DNA of 64,000 bases from Wenzhouxiangella sp. AB-CW3 (GTDB lineage: Bacteria > Pseudomonadota > Gammaproteobacteria > Xanthomonadales > Wenzhouxiangellaceae), in NCBI RefSeq assembly GCF_014725735.1, contig NZ_CP061368.1:1813225-1877224 (forward strand). The letters are read 5' to 3'. This document shows positions 25,229 to 35,574 of this stretch, one piece after another. A program made the translations under genes and the position numbers. Position 1 is the first letter of the stretch. Each line of letters opens with the position of its first letter. The notes under the pieces were generated by a model. The model had not been told where the DNA came from and made no database searches. It saw only the letters and a program-made list of their open reading frames with translations.

Positions 25229-26161
25229 ATGGTTTTCAGTCGGATTCTGTTGCCACTCGATGGATCGGTCCATGCCGAGAAATCCATCCTGCACGCCGGA
25301 CGCATCGCGCGTCAGTTCGGCAGTCGCGTGACCCTGCTCAGGGTGCTGGACGGAGACGCAGCCAACGGGCGCACCGGCAGCGAAAGCATCGACTGGCGTT
25401 TGCGTCGGGCCGAGGCCGAGCGCTATCTTGACGGACTTGGCTCGGATACGAGGCTGGACGATGTCGAAGTCAGGAAAGTACTGACGGAAGGCAAGCCGGC
25501 CGATCGCATTGCCGACCATGTCCGCCGCAACGATATCAACCTGGTGGTCATGTCCTCCTGGGGGGCGGGTGGCGAAAGTCGCTTCCCCCATGGCGGGACT
25601 GCGTTCAAAGTGCTGTCGAGCACCCCGGTCTCCTACCTGCTGGTGAATGAATCGGGCGCGAGGAATGATGCATCGACCTACGGCCGCATCCTGGTGCCAC
25701 TGGACGGCACCCACAAGTCGGAGGCGGCTGCACAGATTTCCGTAGCCCTGGCGGCTGGAACGGATGCCGAGATCCTCTTGTGTCACGTGTTCATCGAGCC
25801 ATCGATGCCAAGGCGCAGACCATTGACCGAAACGGAAGAGTCGATCAGGCAGCGGCTGATTGAATGCAATCAGCGCGTGGCGGCAAATTATCTGGAAGAG
25901 CTCAGGGACCATTTCTGCAATCAACACCGTGTTCGAACACGTCTCGAGGTGGCCAGTGATCCAGTGACCTGCCTTGGGGATGTCAGCCGGCAGGAAAGCC
26001 CGGACCTGATGGTCCTTACGGCATGGAGCGAAAGTGAACGCAACGGCTGGTGCCGCAAGTCCATACTTCAAACCTTGCTGGCCAGGGTCAGCCTGCCTAC
26101 CCTGGTTATTCAGGGTGCCATCGAGAAGTATGGAGATGTCACCAGCGCTGGCGGGCAATGA
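25229..26161 (+). CDS. Tandem universal stress protein (two UspA domains)
   Basis: This 310-residue protein has two UspA domains. The first begins VFSRILLPLDGSVHAEKSIL; the second begins near residue 150 with YGRILVPLDGTHKSEAAAQI. The first domain has VVMSSWGAGGESRFPHGGTA, close to the ATP-binding GxxG pattern of the family, and the second has LMVLTAWSESERNGWCRKSI, which departs from it. USP proteins are stress-related, often nucleotide-binding regulators. Its TGA overlaps the ATG of the cyclic glucan synthase gene (ATGA), so it is translationally coupled to that enzyme. Confidence 0.88.
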   Translation: MVFSRILLPLDGSVHAEKSILHAGRIARQFGSRVTLLRVLDGDAANGRTGSESIDWRLRRAEAERYLDGLGSDTRLDDVEVRKVLTEGKPADRIADHVRRNDINLVVMSSWGAGGESRFPHGGTAFKVLSSTPVSYLLVNESGARNDASTYGRILVPLDGTHKSEAAAQISVALAAGTDAEILLCHVFIEPSMPRRRPLTETEESIRQRLIECNQRVAANYLEELRDHFCNQHRVRTRLEVASDPVTCLGDVSRQESPDLMVLTAWSESERNGWCRKSILQTLLARVSLPTLVIQGAIEKYGDVTSAGGQ

Positions 26162-29100
26162 GCGACTACAGGGCGCCTGAATCCAACGCCACCGCGGTTC
26201 AGCCGGACCTTGAGCGGGACCTGCGAGAGCTGGCCCGGAAGGCTGGCAATGTCGTCACCGCCCGCGCCGTTCCCTTGCAGTTGCAGGATCGCCGCCAGCG
26301 TCTACAAGGCATTTACTCGATCATTGATCGCCTGCAGGTTGCCGGTCACACCGTCACCCGGGCCGAAGAGTGGCTGCTGGACAATCGCCATGTCATCGAG
26401 GATGCCATCTCGGGTCTTCGTTCGGACATGCCGGCAGGGTTTGTTCGCAGTCTGCCGCAGGTGTCAGTTTCACAGGGAAGCACTGAGCCGCTGGTCGCTT
26501 CGCTGGCCCGGATTCTGCTCACTCATGGCGGAGAGCCGGTCGAGCTTGACTGGATGGAAGGCAACGTCGAGCGCTTTCAGGACCACCGGGCGTTGACCAT
26601 CGGAGAGCTTTGGGCGCTACCCGCCTTCATCACGCTGGGTGTCATTGATCACCTGATCGAGGTTGGCGAGGAGCTGACGGCCGATATCGATGACACGGTG
26701 CAGGGCGACCGGGTCGATATCATCGACACGGTGGCCGGGGGCATACTCGGGCTGCGGGCCCTGGCTGCGCATGACTGGCCGGAGTCTTTCGAGCGCCTCA
26801 GTCGGGTCGATCGCATACTGGCAAGGGATCCGGCCGGTGCTTATGCCGACATGGATTTTCTCACCCGTGATCGATACCGCCGCCGCGTCGAGCAGCTTTC
26901 ACGTTACGGCAGCTTGTCCGAAACGGCTGTAGCCGAGCGCGCGGTCGCGCTCAGTGAATCAGCCAGCAGCAGCATGCAGCGTCACCGACATGTTGGATAC
27001 TGGCTGATCGGCGGCGGCTTCGAACGCCTGCGTCGGGAAGCCGGGTTTCGCCCCGGCTTGCGTCAGCGCGTGCTTGATCTGGCAGAGCGACGCCCAGGGG
27101 GCATCTATTTCGCGCTGATTGCAGGCTTTTCGGCAGTGCCCATTGCCGCCCTGGCGTCCGTGCTTCAGTATGGCTGCCCCGTCTGGGCCCTGGTCCTCGT
27201 GGTGCTTCTGGCCCTGGTGCCGGTCATTGGACTGTCCGTGGCGTTGGCCAACGGGCTTATCACCTGGCTGGTTCCGCCGCGCACGCTGGCGCGCATGGAT
27301 TTCGCACCCAATGGCATTCCCGAATCATTCCGCACGGCCGTGACGGTCCCCGTCATCTTTGCCGGCGTGGATGACGTCGAACCGGTGTTCGAGCGCCTGG
27401 AGGTCAACTACCTGGCCAACGACGACCCGTCTCTGGTCTATGTCGTGCTGGGCGATCTGCGCGATGCCGACCAGCCCGAAACCCCGGCGGATGCACACAT
27501 TCTCAAGCGTTGCATGGCCTGTATCCGTCGCCTGAATCGTCAGTACGGCGATCGCTTCGTGTTCATGTCGCGGCAGCGACTGTGGAACGACTCTGAAGGC
27601 TGCTGGATGGGCTGGGAACGCAAGCGCGGCAAGTTGATGGAGTTCAACCGCGTACTGGCAGGTGATGGAGACACAAGCTACTCCGTGGTCCATGGCGAAA
27701 AGCAGCTGCTGGAAGGTATCCGCTACGTTCTGACCCTGGATGCCGATACGCGACTGCCTCCGGGTACTGCTCGCCAGTTGGTTGGGACACTTGCCCACCC
27801 GCTCAGCCATGCGGTTTACGACAATGAAAGCCGTATGCTCAAGGCGGGCTACGGCATTATCCAGCCGCGGCTGGAGGTCGACCCCGACACCACCATGGCA
27901 ACGCTGTTCACCCGGATCTTCTCCGGTGACACCACCATGGACCTGTATACCCATGCCAGCTCGGACGTCTACCACGACCTGTTCGGCGAAGGTATTTTCA
28001 CCGGCAAGGGCATATACGACTGGCGCGCAGTCGAACATACCCTGGCCGGCAGAATCCCCGATAACTCCCTGCTCAGTCATGATCTGCTCGAAGGCGTTCA
28101 TGCGCGTGTCGGTCTGGCCTCCGATATCGTTCTGATGGAGCAGTTTCCGGCCAGTGTCGTGGCGTTCATGCGTCGGCAGCATCGCTGGACACGGGGCGAC
28201 TGGCAATTGCTGCCATGGCTCAGGCAGCGAGTGCGAGTTGCCGACAACAGCTGGCGCAGAAATCCACTCAGGCCGGTGCATCGCTGGAAGATCATCGATA
28301 ATCTGCGTCGCAGTCTGCAGCCACCGGTTGTACTTGCCCTGATACTGCTGAGCCTCTCGGGGTTGCTGCCCGGCATCGACTGGGTCTGGATGCTGCTGTT
28401 TGCCCTGTTGATGGGGCCCGGCTTGCTGACCGAATGGCTTGAAGCATTCGGGCGTGGTGCATTCTCGCCGCGTTCGGCCTGGCCCAGGCTGCGGCGGTTT
28501 CCCCGTGCCTTCCGTCTCCAGTTGCAGTACTGGTTGCTTAACCTGGTCTTGCTGCCATATCAGAGCGCCATGCTGCTTGATGCGGCCGCACGTGCACTGC
28601 TGCGCATGAGCCTGACCCGGCGACACCTTCTTGAGTGGACCAGCGCTGCCCATACCCAGCGCAGTCTGGGCAGTGCACGCCGGCACCTGTGGCGCGAGAT
28701 GTGGACTGCTCCATTGCTGGCAGTGCTGACCACGACAGGGATCTTGCTATTCAATCCATCCGTTCTTCTGCCCGCCGCACCATTGCTGCTGGGCTGGATG
28801 GTTGCCCCGATGATCGCCGGTGTTGTGGACCAGACTCGTGTCCGTCCCGCACCGGTACTGTCTGAATCTGACCGGGACCTTCTTCGGCGCATCGGCCGGC
28901 GCACTTGGCTTTTCTTCGAACGTTTTGTCGGGCCCGACACGCACTGGCTGCCGCCCGATAACTTTCAGGAAGACCCCCGGGTCATGCTGGCTGAACGGAC
29001 CTCGCCGACCAATATCGGTCTTGCCCTGAACTCCGCGCTGGCGGCACATGACATGGGCTGGCTGGACAGCCTGACGCTGGCCGCATGGCTTGGCAACCTG

Positions 29101-32100
29101 ATGGATGGCATGGCGCAGCTTGAACGTCACCGTGGTCACTGGTTGAACTGGTACGAGCTGCGCGACCTCAATCGACTTGAGCCGGCCTATGTGTCCACGG
29201 TCGACAGTGGCAATCTCGCTGTCGCCTTGAGCACTCTGGCGCAGGGTCTGGATGAACTGATCGTCTCGCCACTGGATGTTCCCCGACTGCTGAAGGGGGT
29301 ATCGGACACGCTGGGTGTCATTGCAGAAACCGTGGAGGCATTACCCGGCGCGGTGCCGGCCAATAAGCGCAGTCGTCACTTGCTGGTGCTGATCAACCAG
29401 CAACGCCAGGAGCTGGCGGGTGCAGGGCCGGAAGATACCCGCCGATTGCTTCAGCAATGGCAGCAACAATACTTCGATCGCCTGGCCGATGAAGTGATTG
29501 GTCTGGCTGAGGACCGGGAGGTAGTGGTCAGTGCCGAGGCCATCAGGGAGCTGCGAATCTGGCTCGATGAACTACAGAGTCAGGCGCACCGTGCCACCCA
29601 TATGCTCGAATGTCTCCTGCCATGGGTTGACGACCTGTCCGACCTGGAGCAGGTGTGCGATTCGGTTGAATCGGACGTTGCTCCACAGTGGCAGCAATTG
29701 TTGAGTCTGTTGAAAGGACAATGGCGCCTGTCAACCTGGGTCAGTCGTTCACGTCGAGTGCTGACACTGATCGCTCAGTTGCAGGACAAGTCTGTAAAGG
29801 ATCAGTCACAGAGCACCATTATTGAACGGCTGGCGCGTCAGCTTGACCATGCCCAGAGTGTCGCAAGCAAACTGAGATCCGATTTTCAGGAGATCTCCCG
29901 GCAAGCCAGTGCATGGGCCGCGGAAATGGACTTCCGCTTCCTGTATGACAAGGAGCGACACCTGTTTCGCATCGGGTATGACGTCAGCAATGCCACGCCC
30001 GATCCCAACTTCTACGACTTGCTGGCCTCCGAGGCGCGACTCGCCAGCCTTTGGGCTATCGCGAACGGGCAGGTGCCGCCACGTCACTGGCTGTTTCTTG
30101 GGCGTCCATTTCGCCGCCGCCACGGGCGGAGCATTCTCATGTCATGGGGCGCAACACTGTTCGAATACATGATGCCCAGGCTTTATGCGCAAACTCCAAG
30201 CGGCAGCCTGCTCGATAACGCCAGCCGGGCAGCCATCGATCTGCATCGAAGCTTTGCCGATCGACACCAGATCCCCTGGGGGATCTCCGAGTCGGCCTAT
30301 TATCAGCTTGACGAGCAGCAGGTTTACGCCTACCGCGCCTTTGGCGTACCTGGCCTGGGTTTCAAGCGTGATCTGGGTGAGCGCCTGGTGGTTGCGCCTT
30401 ACTCATCCATCATGGCCCTACCGTTCGATCCGCTTGCAGTGGTCGACAACCTGCGCCGCATCAAGGCATTGCGGGGAATCGGGCTTTACGGCTGCTATGA
30501 AGCACTGGATTTCGGTCGACGCACCCGGCCGGAGCCGCGTCGGTTGCGGGTGGTCAAGGCATGGATGAGTCATCACCAGGGTATGGCGCTGGTTGCCATC
30601 GCCAACTACCTGAACAACGACATCATGGTCCACCGCTTTCACTCCGACCCACACGTGGCTGGCGTGAGCATGCTGTTGCACGAACGTTTGCCGCGCGTGG
30701 TTCCCGAGTTGCCGACCCCCTCTGGCGCCAGCAAGTCTCGCGCACCGCATGTCGCACCGGACCCGCTGAGCTGGTCTGTCGAACCACGTTCCGATGTGCC
30801 GAACTTCACCTTGCTGTCGAACGGGCAGTACAGCATCACTATCAACGCTGCAGGTGGCGGCGGCAGTCAATGGCAGGGCATCATGATCAGTCGCTGGCAG
30901 CCCGATGTCACGACCAATCGGTCGGGGCAGTGGGTGTACGTGCACGACCTGGATGCGGATCAGGGGTTTTCGATCAGTGCTGATCCCGCAGGCAATGACT
31001 CGGCTGATCGTCAGGTTCAATTTGGTGCGCATTTCGCCGAGTTTCGTTGCCGAAGTCAGAATCTACTTTGCCGCATGCGGTTGGGCGTAGCCGCACAACA
31101 TGATATCGAGGCACGCAAACTGCTCATCAGCAATGAGTCCGATCAGCCGCGCCGCCTGCTTGTCGCCAGTTTCGCCGAACTGGCCATGGCCAAGCCAGAC
31201 GAGTTTGAGCGACACCCGGCATTCGCACGACTGTTCATCGAGAGCGAGTGTCTCGACGAAGAGCAGATACTGCTGTTCCGTCGTCGCCCGCGCAGCTCCA
31301 ATGACCGTCCACTCTATGTCGCTCACGCCCTGGTGCCGCCGACAGGCCAGCCTGTGCGTTTTGGCTGGGATACAGATCGTCAGCAGTTCCTTGGGCGGGC
31401 GGGAAGCAGGCAACGGCCAGCCGGCCTGGAAAAGGGTGTTGCATCCATGGGTGCCAACGCCGGTGCCATCGTCGACCCGGTAATGGCCACGGCCCTGGAA
31501 ATCGAAATCGAGCCTTATGGTCGCGTGGAGATGGGACTGCTGGTCGGGGCAGGGCGGTCCCGTCGCGAACTGCTCGCCGCCATGCGCAGCTATCGGGCCA
31601 TTGCTCGCATCGACTGGATCTTCGAACAGGCAAGAATGCAGACCGGACTGGAGCTCCATCATCTGCAAATGCCACCGGAGAATATACGTGGTGCCATGCG
31701 ACTGGCATCGGCCGTGCATGCGCCACAGCGCCAATGGCGCCGCGCTGAATCCAGTCCCGCGCAAGCCCTGCAGGCACTGCTGTGGTCGCGTGGCATTTCG
31801 GGCGACTGGCCCATCATTGTCATGGAAGTGACCAGCAAGGACAGCCAGGAGCGAATCGAGGAACTGATCACCGCCCACACCTTCCTGTCCGGTCGTCGTC
31901 AGCGAACCGACCTAGTACTGCTGGATCTCAGCGCGGGTGGCTACGAACAGGCCAGTCGTGACCGCTTGCGCGAGATCAGCGAGTCGGTCCGATCTCGCAT
32001 TCAGCGAGTGCTGGTTGGGCAGATCAGCGTGATTCCTGCCCGCGAACTGTCCGCCGAGCAATACCAGGCCCTCATTGCAACAGCCTCGGTCATTCTGGAC

Positions 32101-34647
32101 GCCAGCGGACCCCCCATCGCCGAGCAGCTGGTACTGCAGCGCGACGGAGCGCACCTACCCCTGCTGGTACCCAGTCGCCAAGCGCCGGATGCACAGGCTT
32201 TCACGCCGCCCATGGAAGCATGCGAACAATTGCAGCACGACAATGGCTATGGGGCATTCAGTCAGGATGGCGGTGAATACATCATTCACTGGACCGAAGG
32301 TGCCGTCACCCCGGCACCCTGGTGCAACGTGCTGGCCAATCCTGACTTCGGCTGCCTGGTCACCGAGCGGGGCGCCTCATTCACCTGGGCCGGCAACAGC
32401 AGCGAGTACCGACTGACCCCCTGGTCCAACGATCCGGTGCTGGATGACTCCGGCGATGTGCTGTATGTTCGAGACGAGGAAACGGGCCTGTTCTGGTGCC
32501 CCACGCCGGGCCCCAGACCGGGGCAGGGCGAATATCGAGTGCACCATGGCATGGGCTACTCTCGTTTTGTTCATCATGGCAATGGCCTGGTTCATGACTA
32601 CCGGGTTCATGTCGACCCGGATCGAAACGCGCGGGTATGTCGCCTGCAGCTGACCAACCACTGCAACTGGACCCGTCGACTGACTGTCACGCGATACCTG
32701 GAATGGGTCATGGGCAACCGCCGCAGCGAACCGGCCGTTCATCTTGAATGCGGCATCTCGGTTGCCAGACAGGTGTTGCTGGCCCGCAATCGATTTGACC
32801 GCTTTGGGGGCTCGAAACATGCCTTCCTGGTCAGCAGCCTGCCGATGCACGGTTTCACCACTGACCGCACCGAGTTTCTGGGGCAGGGCGGCGATGTCGA
32901 CGATCCGGCCGCCATGCACCGGATCGGCCTGAGTGGGCAGGTGCAGCCAGGCACCGATCCGTGTGCGGCCCTGCAGGTACATCTCGATATTCCGCCTGGC
33001 GAAACCCTGTCGGTAGTCTTCATACTTGGCCACGCCGATTCCCGCGCCCAGGCACTGGAACTTGCAGCGGAACTGGCCGACGAGGACGCGGCCGAGAAAA
33101 GCTTCAGCCTGCTCAACGAGAACTGGCAAGAGTTGCTGGGCAACGTGCAGGTTTCCACGCCCGACAGTTCATTCAATCTTCTGCTCAACCGATGGCTGCC
33201 TTACCAGGCCATCAGCGCACGATTGAACGGACGTACCGGGTTCTACCAGTCCAGTGGCGGTTTCGGCTTTCGCGATCAACTGCAGGATTCCATGGCCATG
33301 GTCTGGCTGGATCCACAAGTGACCCGTCAGCAGATTCTTCGGGCCGCCTCGCGTCAGTTTGCAGAAGGCGATGTGCTGCACTGGTGGCATGAATCACCAT
33401 TGCGGGGCGTAAGAACACGCTGCTCGGATGACCTGTTATGGCTGCCATTGGTCACCGCGTGGTATGTGCGTTCTACTGGTGATACCGGCGTACTGGATGA
33501 ACAGGTTCGCTACTTGTCCGGTCAACCGCTGGCTGCCGAGGAAGTCGAGCGCTATGCAGAGTATGGAGAGGGCGAACGCGCCGGCAGCCTGTACGAGCAT
33601 TGTTGCCGAGCCCTCGATCGTGCCAGTACCGTGGGGCCGCACGGCCTGCCGATCATTGGCAATGGCGACTGGAATGATGGTTTCAACCGCATAAGTACCA
33701 CCGGACGTGGCGAAAGCGTTTGGCTGGCCTGGTTCATGATGCGGGTGCTTCTGGACTTTGCCGAGTGCTGCCGCCACAAGAACGATCCCGATATAGAGTC
33801 CCAGTACCGCGCCCTGGCCCGACAGTTGGGCGAGCGCGCGGATGCCCAGGCATGGGACGGTGACTGGTATCACCGCGCCTACTACGATGACGGCACAGCG
33901 ATTGGTTCCGCCCGGAACGAAGAATGCAGCATGGACCTGATTGCACAGGCCTGGTCGGTGTTAGGCCCGGACCAGCCCGGTGAACGGGCACAGGTAGCCA
34001 TGCGCTCAGCCCTTAAACGCCTGGTCGACGGCCGGAATCGCCTGATTTTGCTGCTGGACCCGCCATTCGACAAGACGCCACGCGACCCGGGATACATCAA
34101 GGGCTACCCGCCTGGAATTCGCGAAAATGGCGCGCAGTACACCCATGCTGCCACCTGGGCCGTCTGGGCCGCTGCACGTCTGGGCTGGAGAGACGAAGCG
34201 GCCCGCCTATTCAGGATTCTCGACCCCATACAGCGAGTGACCAGCCCGCAAGCCGCCCGGCATTACCGCGTTGAACCTTACGTGCTGGCCGGGGACGTCT
34301 ACAGTCAGGGAAGAAACCGCGGCCGGGGCGGGTGGTCCTGGTACACCGGCGCCGCCGCCTGGCTTTATCGTGCGGGCATCGAGGCCATGCTGGGCTTGCG
34401 AGTCGAGCACCACGCGCTGGTCGTCGACCCCTGTCTGCCGCCGGACTGGGACAGCTGTTCGGTCACGATCAAGGTCCGCGGCTGCGCCTACCGCATCCAA
34501 TATGAGCAGGAAAAGCCGGGCAAGGGGACCGAGCCCGGCCTCACGATCTACGAAAAGGGCCGCAAACTGGCCAGCAACCGGATCCCGATCGCCGACGAGG
34601 CCGGCGATCGGGAGATAACGGTGCGTGTTGTCCCTGAGCCTGAATAG
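26158..34647 (+). CDS. Cyclic beta-glucan synthase (NdvB/ChvB-like, GT84 and GH94)
   Basis: This 2829-residue membrane enzyme has the layout of cyclic beta-1,2-glucan synthases. An N-terminal helical region is followed by a hydrophobic pair near residue 325-375. The GT84 glycosyltransferase core has LTLDADTRLPPGTARQLV at about residue 525, LLSHDLLEGVHARVG and RRQHRWTRGDWQLLPW near 670. More transmembrane helices lie at about 735-890, then a glucoamylase-like domain to about residue 1520 and two beta-sandwich modules. The C-terminal GH94 domain includes IGNGDWNDGFNRISTTGRGE near 2500. The product would be a periplasmic cyclic glucan used in osmotic adaptation. The ATG at 26158 gives a four-base overlap with the preceding USP gene. 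Confidence 0.92.
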   Translation: MSDYRAPESNATAVQPDLERDLRELARKAGNVVTARAVPLQLQDRRQRLQGIYSIIDRLQVAGHTVTRAEEWLLDNRHVIEDAISGLRSDMPAGFVRSLPQVSVSQGSTEPLVASLARILLTHGGEPVELDWMEGNVERFQDHRALTIGELWALPAFITLGVIDHLIEVGEELTADIDDTVQGDRVDIIDTVAGGILGLRALAAHDWPESFERLSRVDRILARDPAGAYADMDFLTRDRYRRRVEQLSRYGSLSETAVAERAVALSESASSSMQRHRHVGYWLIGGGFERLRREAGFRPGLRQRVLDLAERRPGGIYFALIAGFSAVPIAALASVLQYGCPVWALVLVVLLALVPVIGLSVALANGLITWLVPPRTLARMDFAPNGIPESFRTAVTVPVIFAGVDDVEPVFERLEVNYLANDDPSLVYVVLGDLRDADQPETPADAHILKRCMACIRRLNRQYGDRFVFMSRQRLWNDSEGCWMGWERKRGKLMEFNRVLAGDGDTSYSVVHGEKQLLEGIRYVLTLDADTRLPPGTARQLVGTLAHPLSHAVYDNESRMLKAGYGIIQPRLEVDPDTTMATLFTRIFSGDTTMDLYTHASSDVYHDLFGEGIFTGKGIYDWRAVEHTLAGRIPDNSLLSHDLLEGVHARVGLASDIVLMEQFPASVVAFMRRQHRWTRGDWQLLPWLRQRVRVADNSWRRNPLRPVHRWKIIDNLRRSLQPPVVLALILLSLSGLLPGIDWVWMLLFALLMGPGLLTEWLEAFGRGAFSPRSAWPRLRRFPRAFRLQLQYWLLNLVLLPYQSAMLLDAAARALLRMSLTRRHLLEWTSAAHTQRSLGSARRHLWREMWTAPLLAVLTTTGILLFNPSVLLPAAPLLLGWMVAPMIAGVVDQTRVRPAPVLSESDRDLLRRIGRRTWLFFERFVGPDTHWLPPDNFQEDPRVMLAERTSPTNIGLALNSALAAHDMGWLDSLTLAAWLGNLMDGMAQLERHRGHWLNWYELRDLNRLEPAYVSTVDSGNLAVALSTLAQGLDELIVSPLDVPRLLKGVSDTLGVIAETVEALPGAVPANKRSRHLLVLINQQRQELAGAGPEDTRRLLQQWQQQYFDRLADEVIGLAEDREVVVSAEAIRELRIWLDELQSQAHRATHMLECLLPWVDDLSDLEQVCDSVESDVAPQWQQLLSLLKGQWRLSTWVSRSRRVLTLIAQLQDKSVKDQSQSTIIERLARQLDHAQSVASKLRSDFQEISRQASAWAAEMDFRFLYDKERHLFRIGYDVSNATPDPNFYDLLASEARLASLWAIANGQVPPRHWLFLGRPFRRRHGRSILMSWGATLFEYMMPRLYAQTPSGSLLDNASRAAIDLHRSFADRHQIPWGISESAYYQLDEQQVYAYRAFGVPGLGFKRDLGERLVVAPYSSIMALPFDPLAVVDNLRRIKALRGIGLYGCYEALDFGRRTRPEPRRLRVVKAWMSHHQGMALVAIANYLNNDIMVHRFHSDPHVAGVSMLLHERLPRVVPELPTPSGASKSRAPHVAPDPLSWSVEPRSDVPNFTLLSNGQYSITINAAGGGGSQWQGIMISRWQPDVTTNRSGQWVYVHDLDADQGFSISADPAGNDSADRQVQFGAHFAEFRCRSQNLLCRMRLGVAAQHDIEARKLLISNESDQPRRLLVASFAELAMAKPDEFERHPAFARLFIESECLDEEQILLFRRRPRSSNDRPLYVAHALVPPTGQPVRFGWDTDRQQFLGRAGSRQRPAGLEKGVASMGANAGAIVDPVMATALEIEIEPYGRVEMGLLVGAGRSRRELLAAMRSYRAIARIDWIFEQARMQTGLELHHLQMPPENIRGAMRLASAVHAPQRQWRRAESSPAQALQALLWSRGISGDWPIIVMEVTSKDSQERIEELITAHTFLSGRRQRTDLVLLDLSAGGYEQASRDRLREISESVRSRIQRVLVGQISVIPARELSAEQYQALIATASVILDASGPPIAEQLVLQRDGAHLPLLVPSRQAPDAQAFTPPMEACEQLQHDNGYGAFSQDGGEYIIHWTEGAVTPAPWCNVLANPDFGCLVTERGASFTWAGNSSEYRLTPWSNDPVLDDSGDVLYVRDEETGLFWCPTPGPRPGQGEYRVHHGMGYSRFVHHGNGLVHDYRVHVDPDRNARVCRLQLTNHCNWTRRLTVTRYLEWVMGNRRSEPAVHLECGISVARQVLLARNRFDRFGGSKHAFLVSSLPMHGFTTDRTEFLGQGGDVDDPAAMHRIGLSGQVQPGTDPCAALQVHLDIPPGETLSVVFILGHADSRAQALELAAELADEDAAEKSFSLLNENWQELLGNVQVSTPDSSFNLLLNRWLPYQAISARLNGRTGFYQSSGGFGFRDQLQDSMAMVWLDPQVTRQQILRAASRQFAEGDVLHWWHESPLRGVRTRCSDDLLWLPLVTAWYVRSTGDTGVLDEQVRYLSGQPLAAEEVERYAEYGEGERAGSLYEHCCRALDRASTVGPHGLPIIGNGDWNDGFNRISTTGRGESVWLAWFMMRVLLDFAECCRHKNDPDIESQYRALARQLGERADAQAWDGDWYHRAYYDDGTAIGSARNEECSMDLIAQAWSVLGPDQPGERAQVAMRSALKRLVDGRNRLILLLDPPFDKTPRDPGYIKGYPPGIRENGAQYTHAATWAVWAAARLGWRDEAARLFRILDPIQRVTSPQAARHYRVEPYVLAGDVYSQGRNRGRGGWSWYTGAAAWLYRAGIEAMLGLRVEHHALVVDPCLPPDWDSCSVTIKVRGCAYRIQYEQEKPGKGTEPGLTIYEKGRKLASNRIPIADEAGDREITVRVVPEPE

Positions 34648-34653
34648 GAACGG

Positions 34654-35091
34654 TCAGGACACCACGGTCACCAGGCCGGGCGCATGGCGTACGACCTTGT
34701 CACTGACACTTCCCATGACCAGGCGCTTCATCTTCGACATTCCGCGTCGTCCCATGACCAGGTGAGTGTCGGGGTGCGACTCCATGAACTCGATGATCTC
34801 CTCGGCCGGGTCACCCCAAAGCAAGTGCCGTTCAGACACCTTCTGACCCGAGCCCAGGCGACTTTCGGCTTCGGCAAACACCTCCTTGCCGGATTCCTTC
34901 TTCAACTCTTCAAGACTATCGCGCGTGACCTGATCCAGACCAGACATGGTGGCCGATACTGCCGGTGTGTGCGGATAGACATACAGAAGCGCCAGGTCGC
35001 GTCCCATGGCCTGTGCAAGACCCTTGGCCGTAGTCAGTGCCTCATAGGCGCCTTCCGATCCATCCAGTGCAACAACAATCTGCTTGCTCAT
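34654..35091 (-). CDS. Universal stress protein, single domain
   Basis: This 145-residue protein is a typical UspA-family member. It begins KQIVVALDGSEGAYEAL and carries the ATP-binding pattern VMGRRGMSKMKRLVMGSVSD near the end, with the conserved Gly-x2-Gly-x9-Gly-Ser spacing, so nucleotide binding is likely. It converges on the cyclic glucan synthase gene with only 6 bases between the two stops. Together with the tandem USP gene upstream, the glucan synthase is flanked by stress proteins on both sides. Confidence 0.92.
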   Translation of the reverse strand: MSKQIVVALDGSEGAYEALTTAKGLAQAMGRDLALLYVYPHTPAVSATMSGLDQVTRDSLEELKKESGKEVFAEAESRLGSGQKVSERHLLWGDPAEEIIEFMESHPDTHLVMGRRGMSKMKRLVMGSVSDKVVRHAPGLVTVVS

Positions 35092-35339
35092 GGTTTTTGA
35101 TTCCTTACGGTTGCAGGTGAGTTAATGCGATATACGAGAGTATGCCATCCATGAAAGCAGCCCAAGTTGATACCGATCATATCGGGAGATATGCGCACAA
35201 TCTATCAAGAAACAGGATAAGAAAAAGTATGTAACACGATGAAAAAGCACCAAAACGACCAATATCCAGGCGATCACACCGATTCGACGGCCTTTGTTCG
35301 GCTGCGCCTGCACCCACGCAAGTTTACATAATATACATT
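35092..35339. other. Intergenic region, AT-richer than its surroundings
   Basis: This 248-base stretch has no convincing gene. It is visibly more AT-rich than the flanking genes and marks the left edge of a short accessory segment that runs to about 36.8 kb. Near its right end is the palindrome CATAAT-ATAC-ATTATG (35327-35342), which overlaps the ATG of the decayed gene that follows and could have been its operator. Confidence 0.5.
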
Positions 35340-35574
35340 ATGCGAACTACTCTGACAGTGACAGAGGGAGAGAACTCTCGGGCGCAAATTGCAATCAAGC
35401 TGTTGCGACTATCCGAATGGTTGATGCTCGAAACGCAGTCTGGAGCTCCTTTACGGCCAGCCGGACCGCAGTTTCTATTTCAAGGAAATCCTGCGTAGAA
35501 CCGGTATGGGCGTGGCCACTATCAAGCGTGAGCTCGACCGTGAACAGCGCGCTGACCTGGGCCGGTTAATTTAG
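35340..35574 (+). pseudogene. Decayed winged-helix regulator gene
   Basis: One frame from the ATG at 35340 gives MRTTLTVTEGENSRAQIAIK and stops at 35498. In the next frame, from about 35443, the translation reads ELLYGQPDRSFYFKEILRRT and continues GMGVATIKRELDR to a TAG at 35572. The second segment resembles the winged-helix domain of small regulators that accompany minimal nucleotidyltransferases. The two frames overlap and neither is a complete protein, so this looks like a frameshifted and truncated remnant. It overlaps the 3' end of the convergent nucleotidyltransferase gene. Confidence 0.45.

Noticed and set aside
26050-26157. 36 extra N-terminal codons for the glucan synthase
   Set aside because: They overlap the preceding USP gene; the ATG at 26158 gives a normal four-base overlap.
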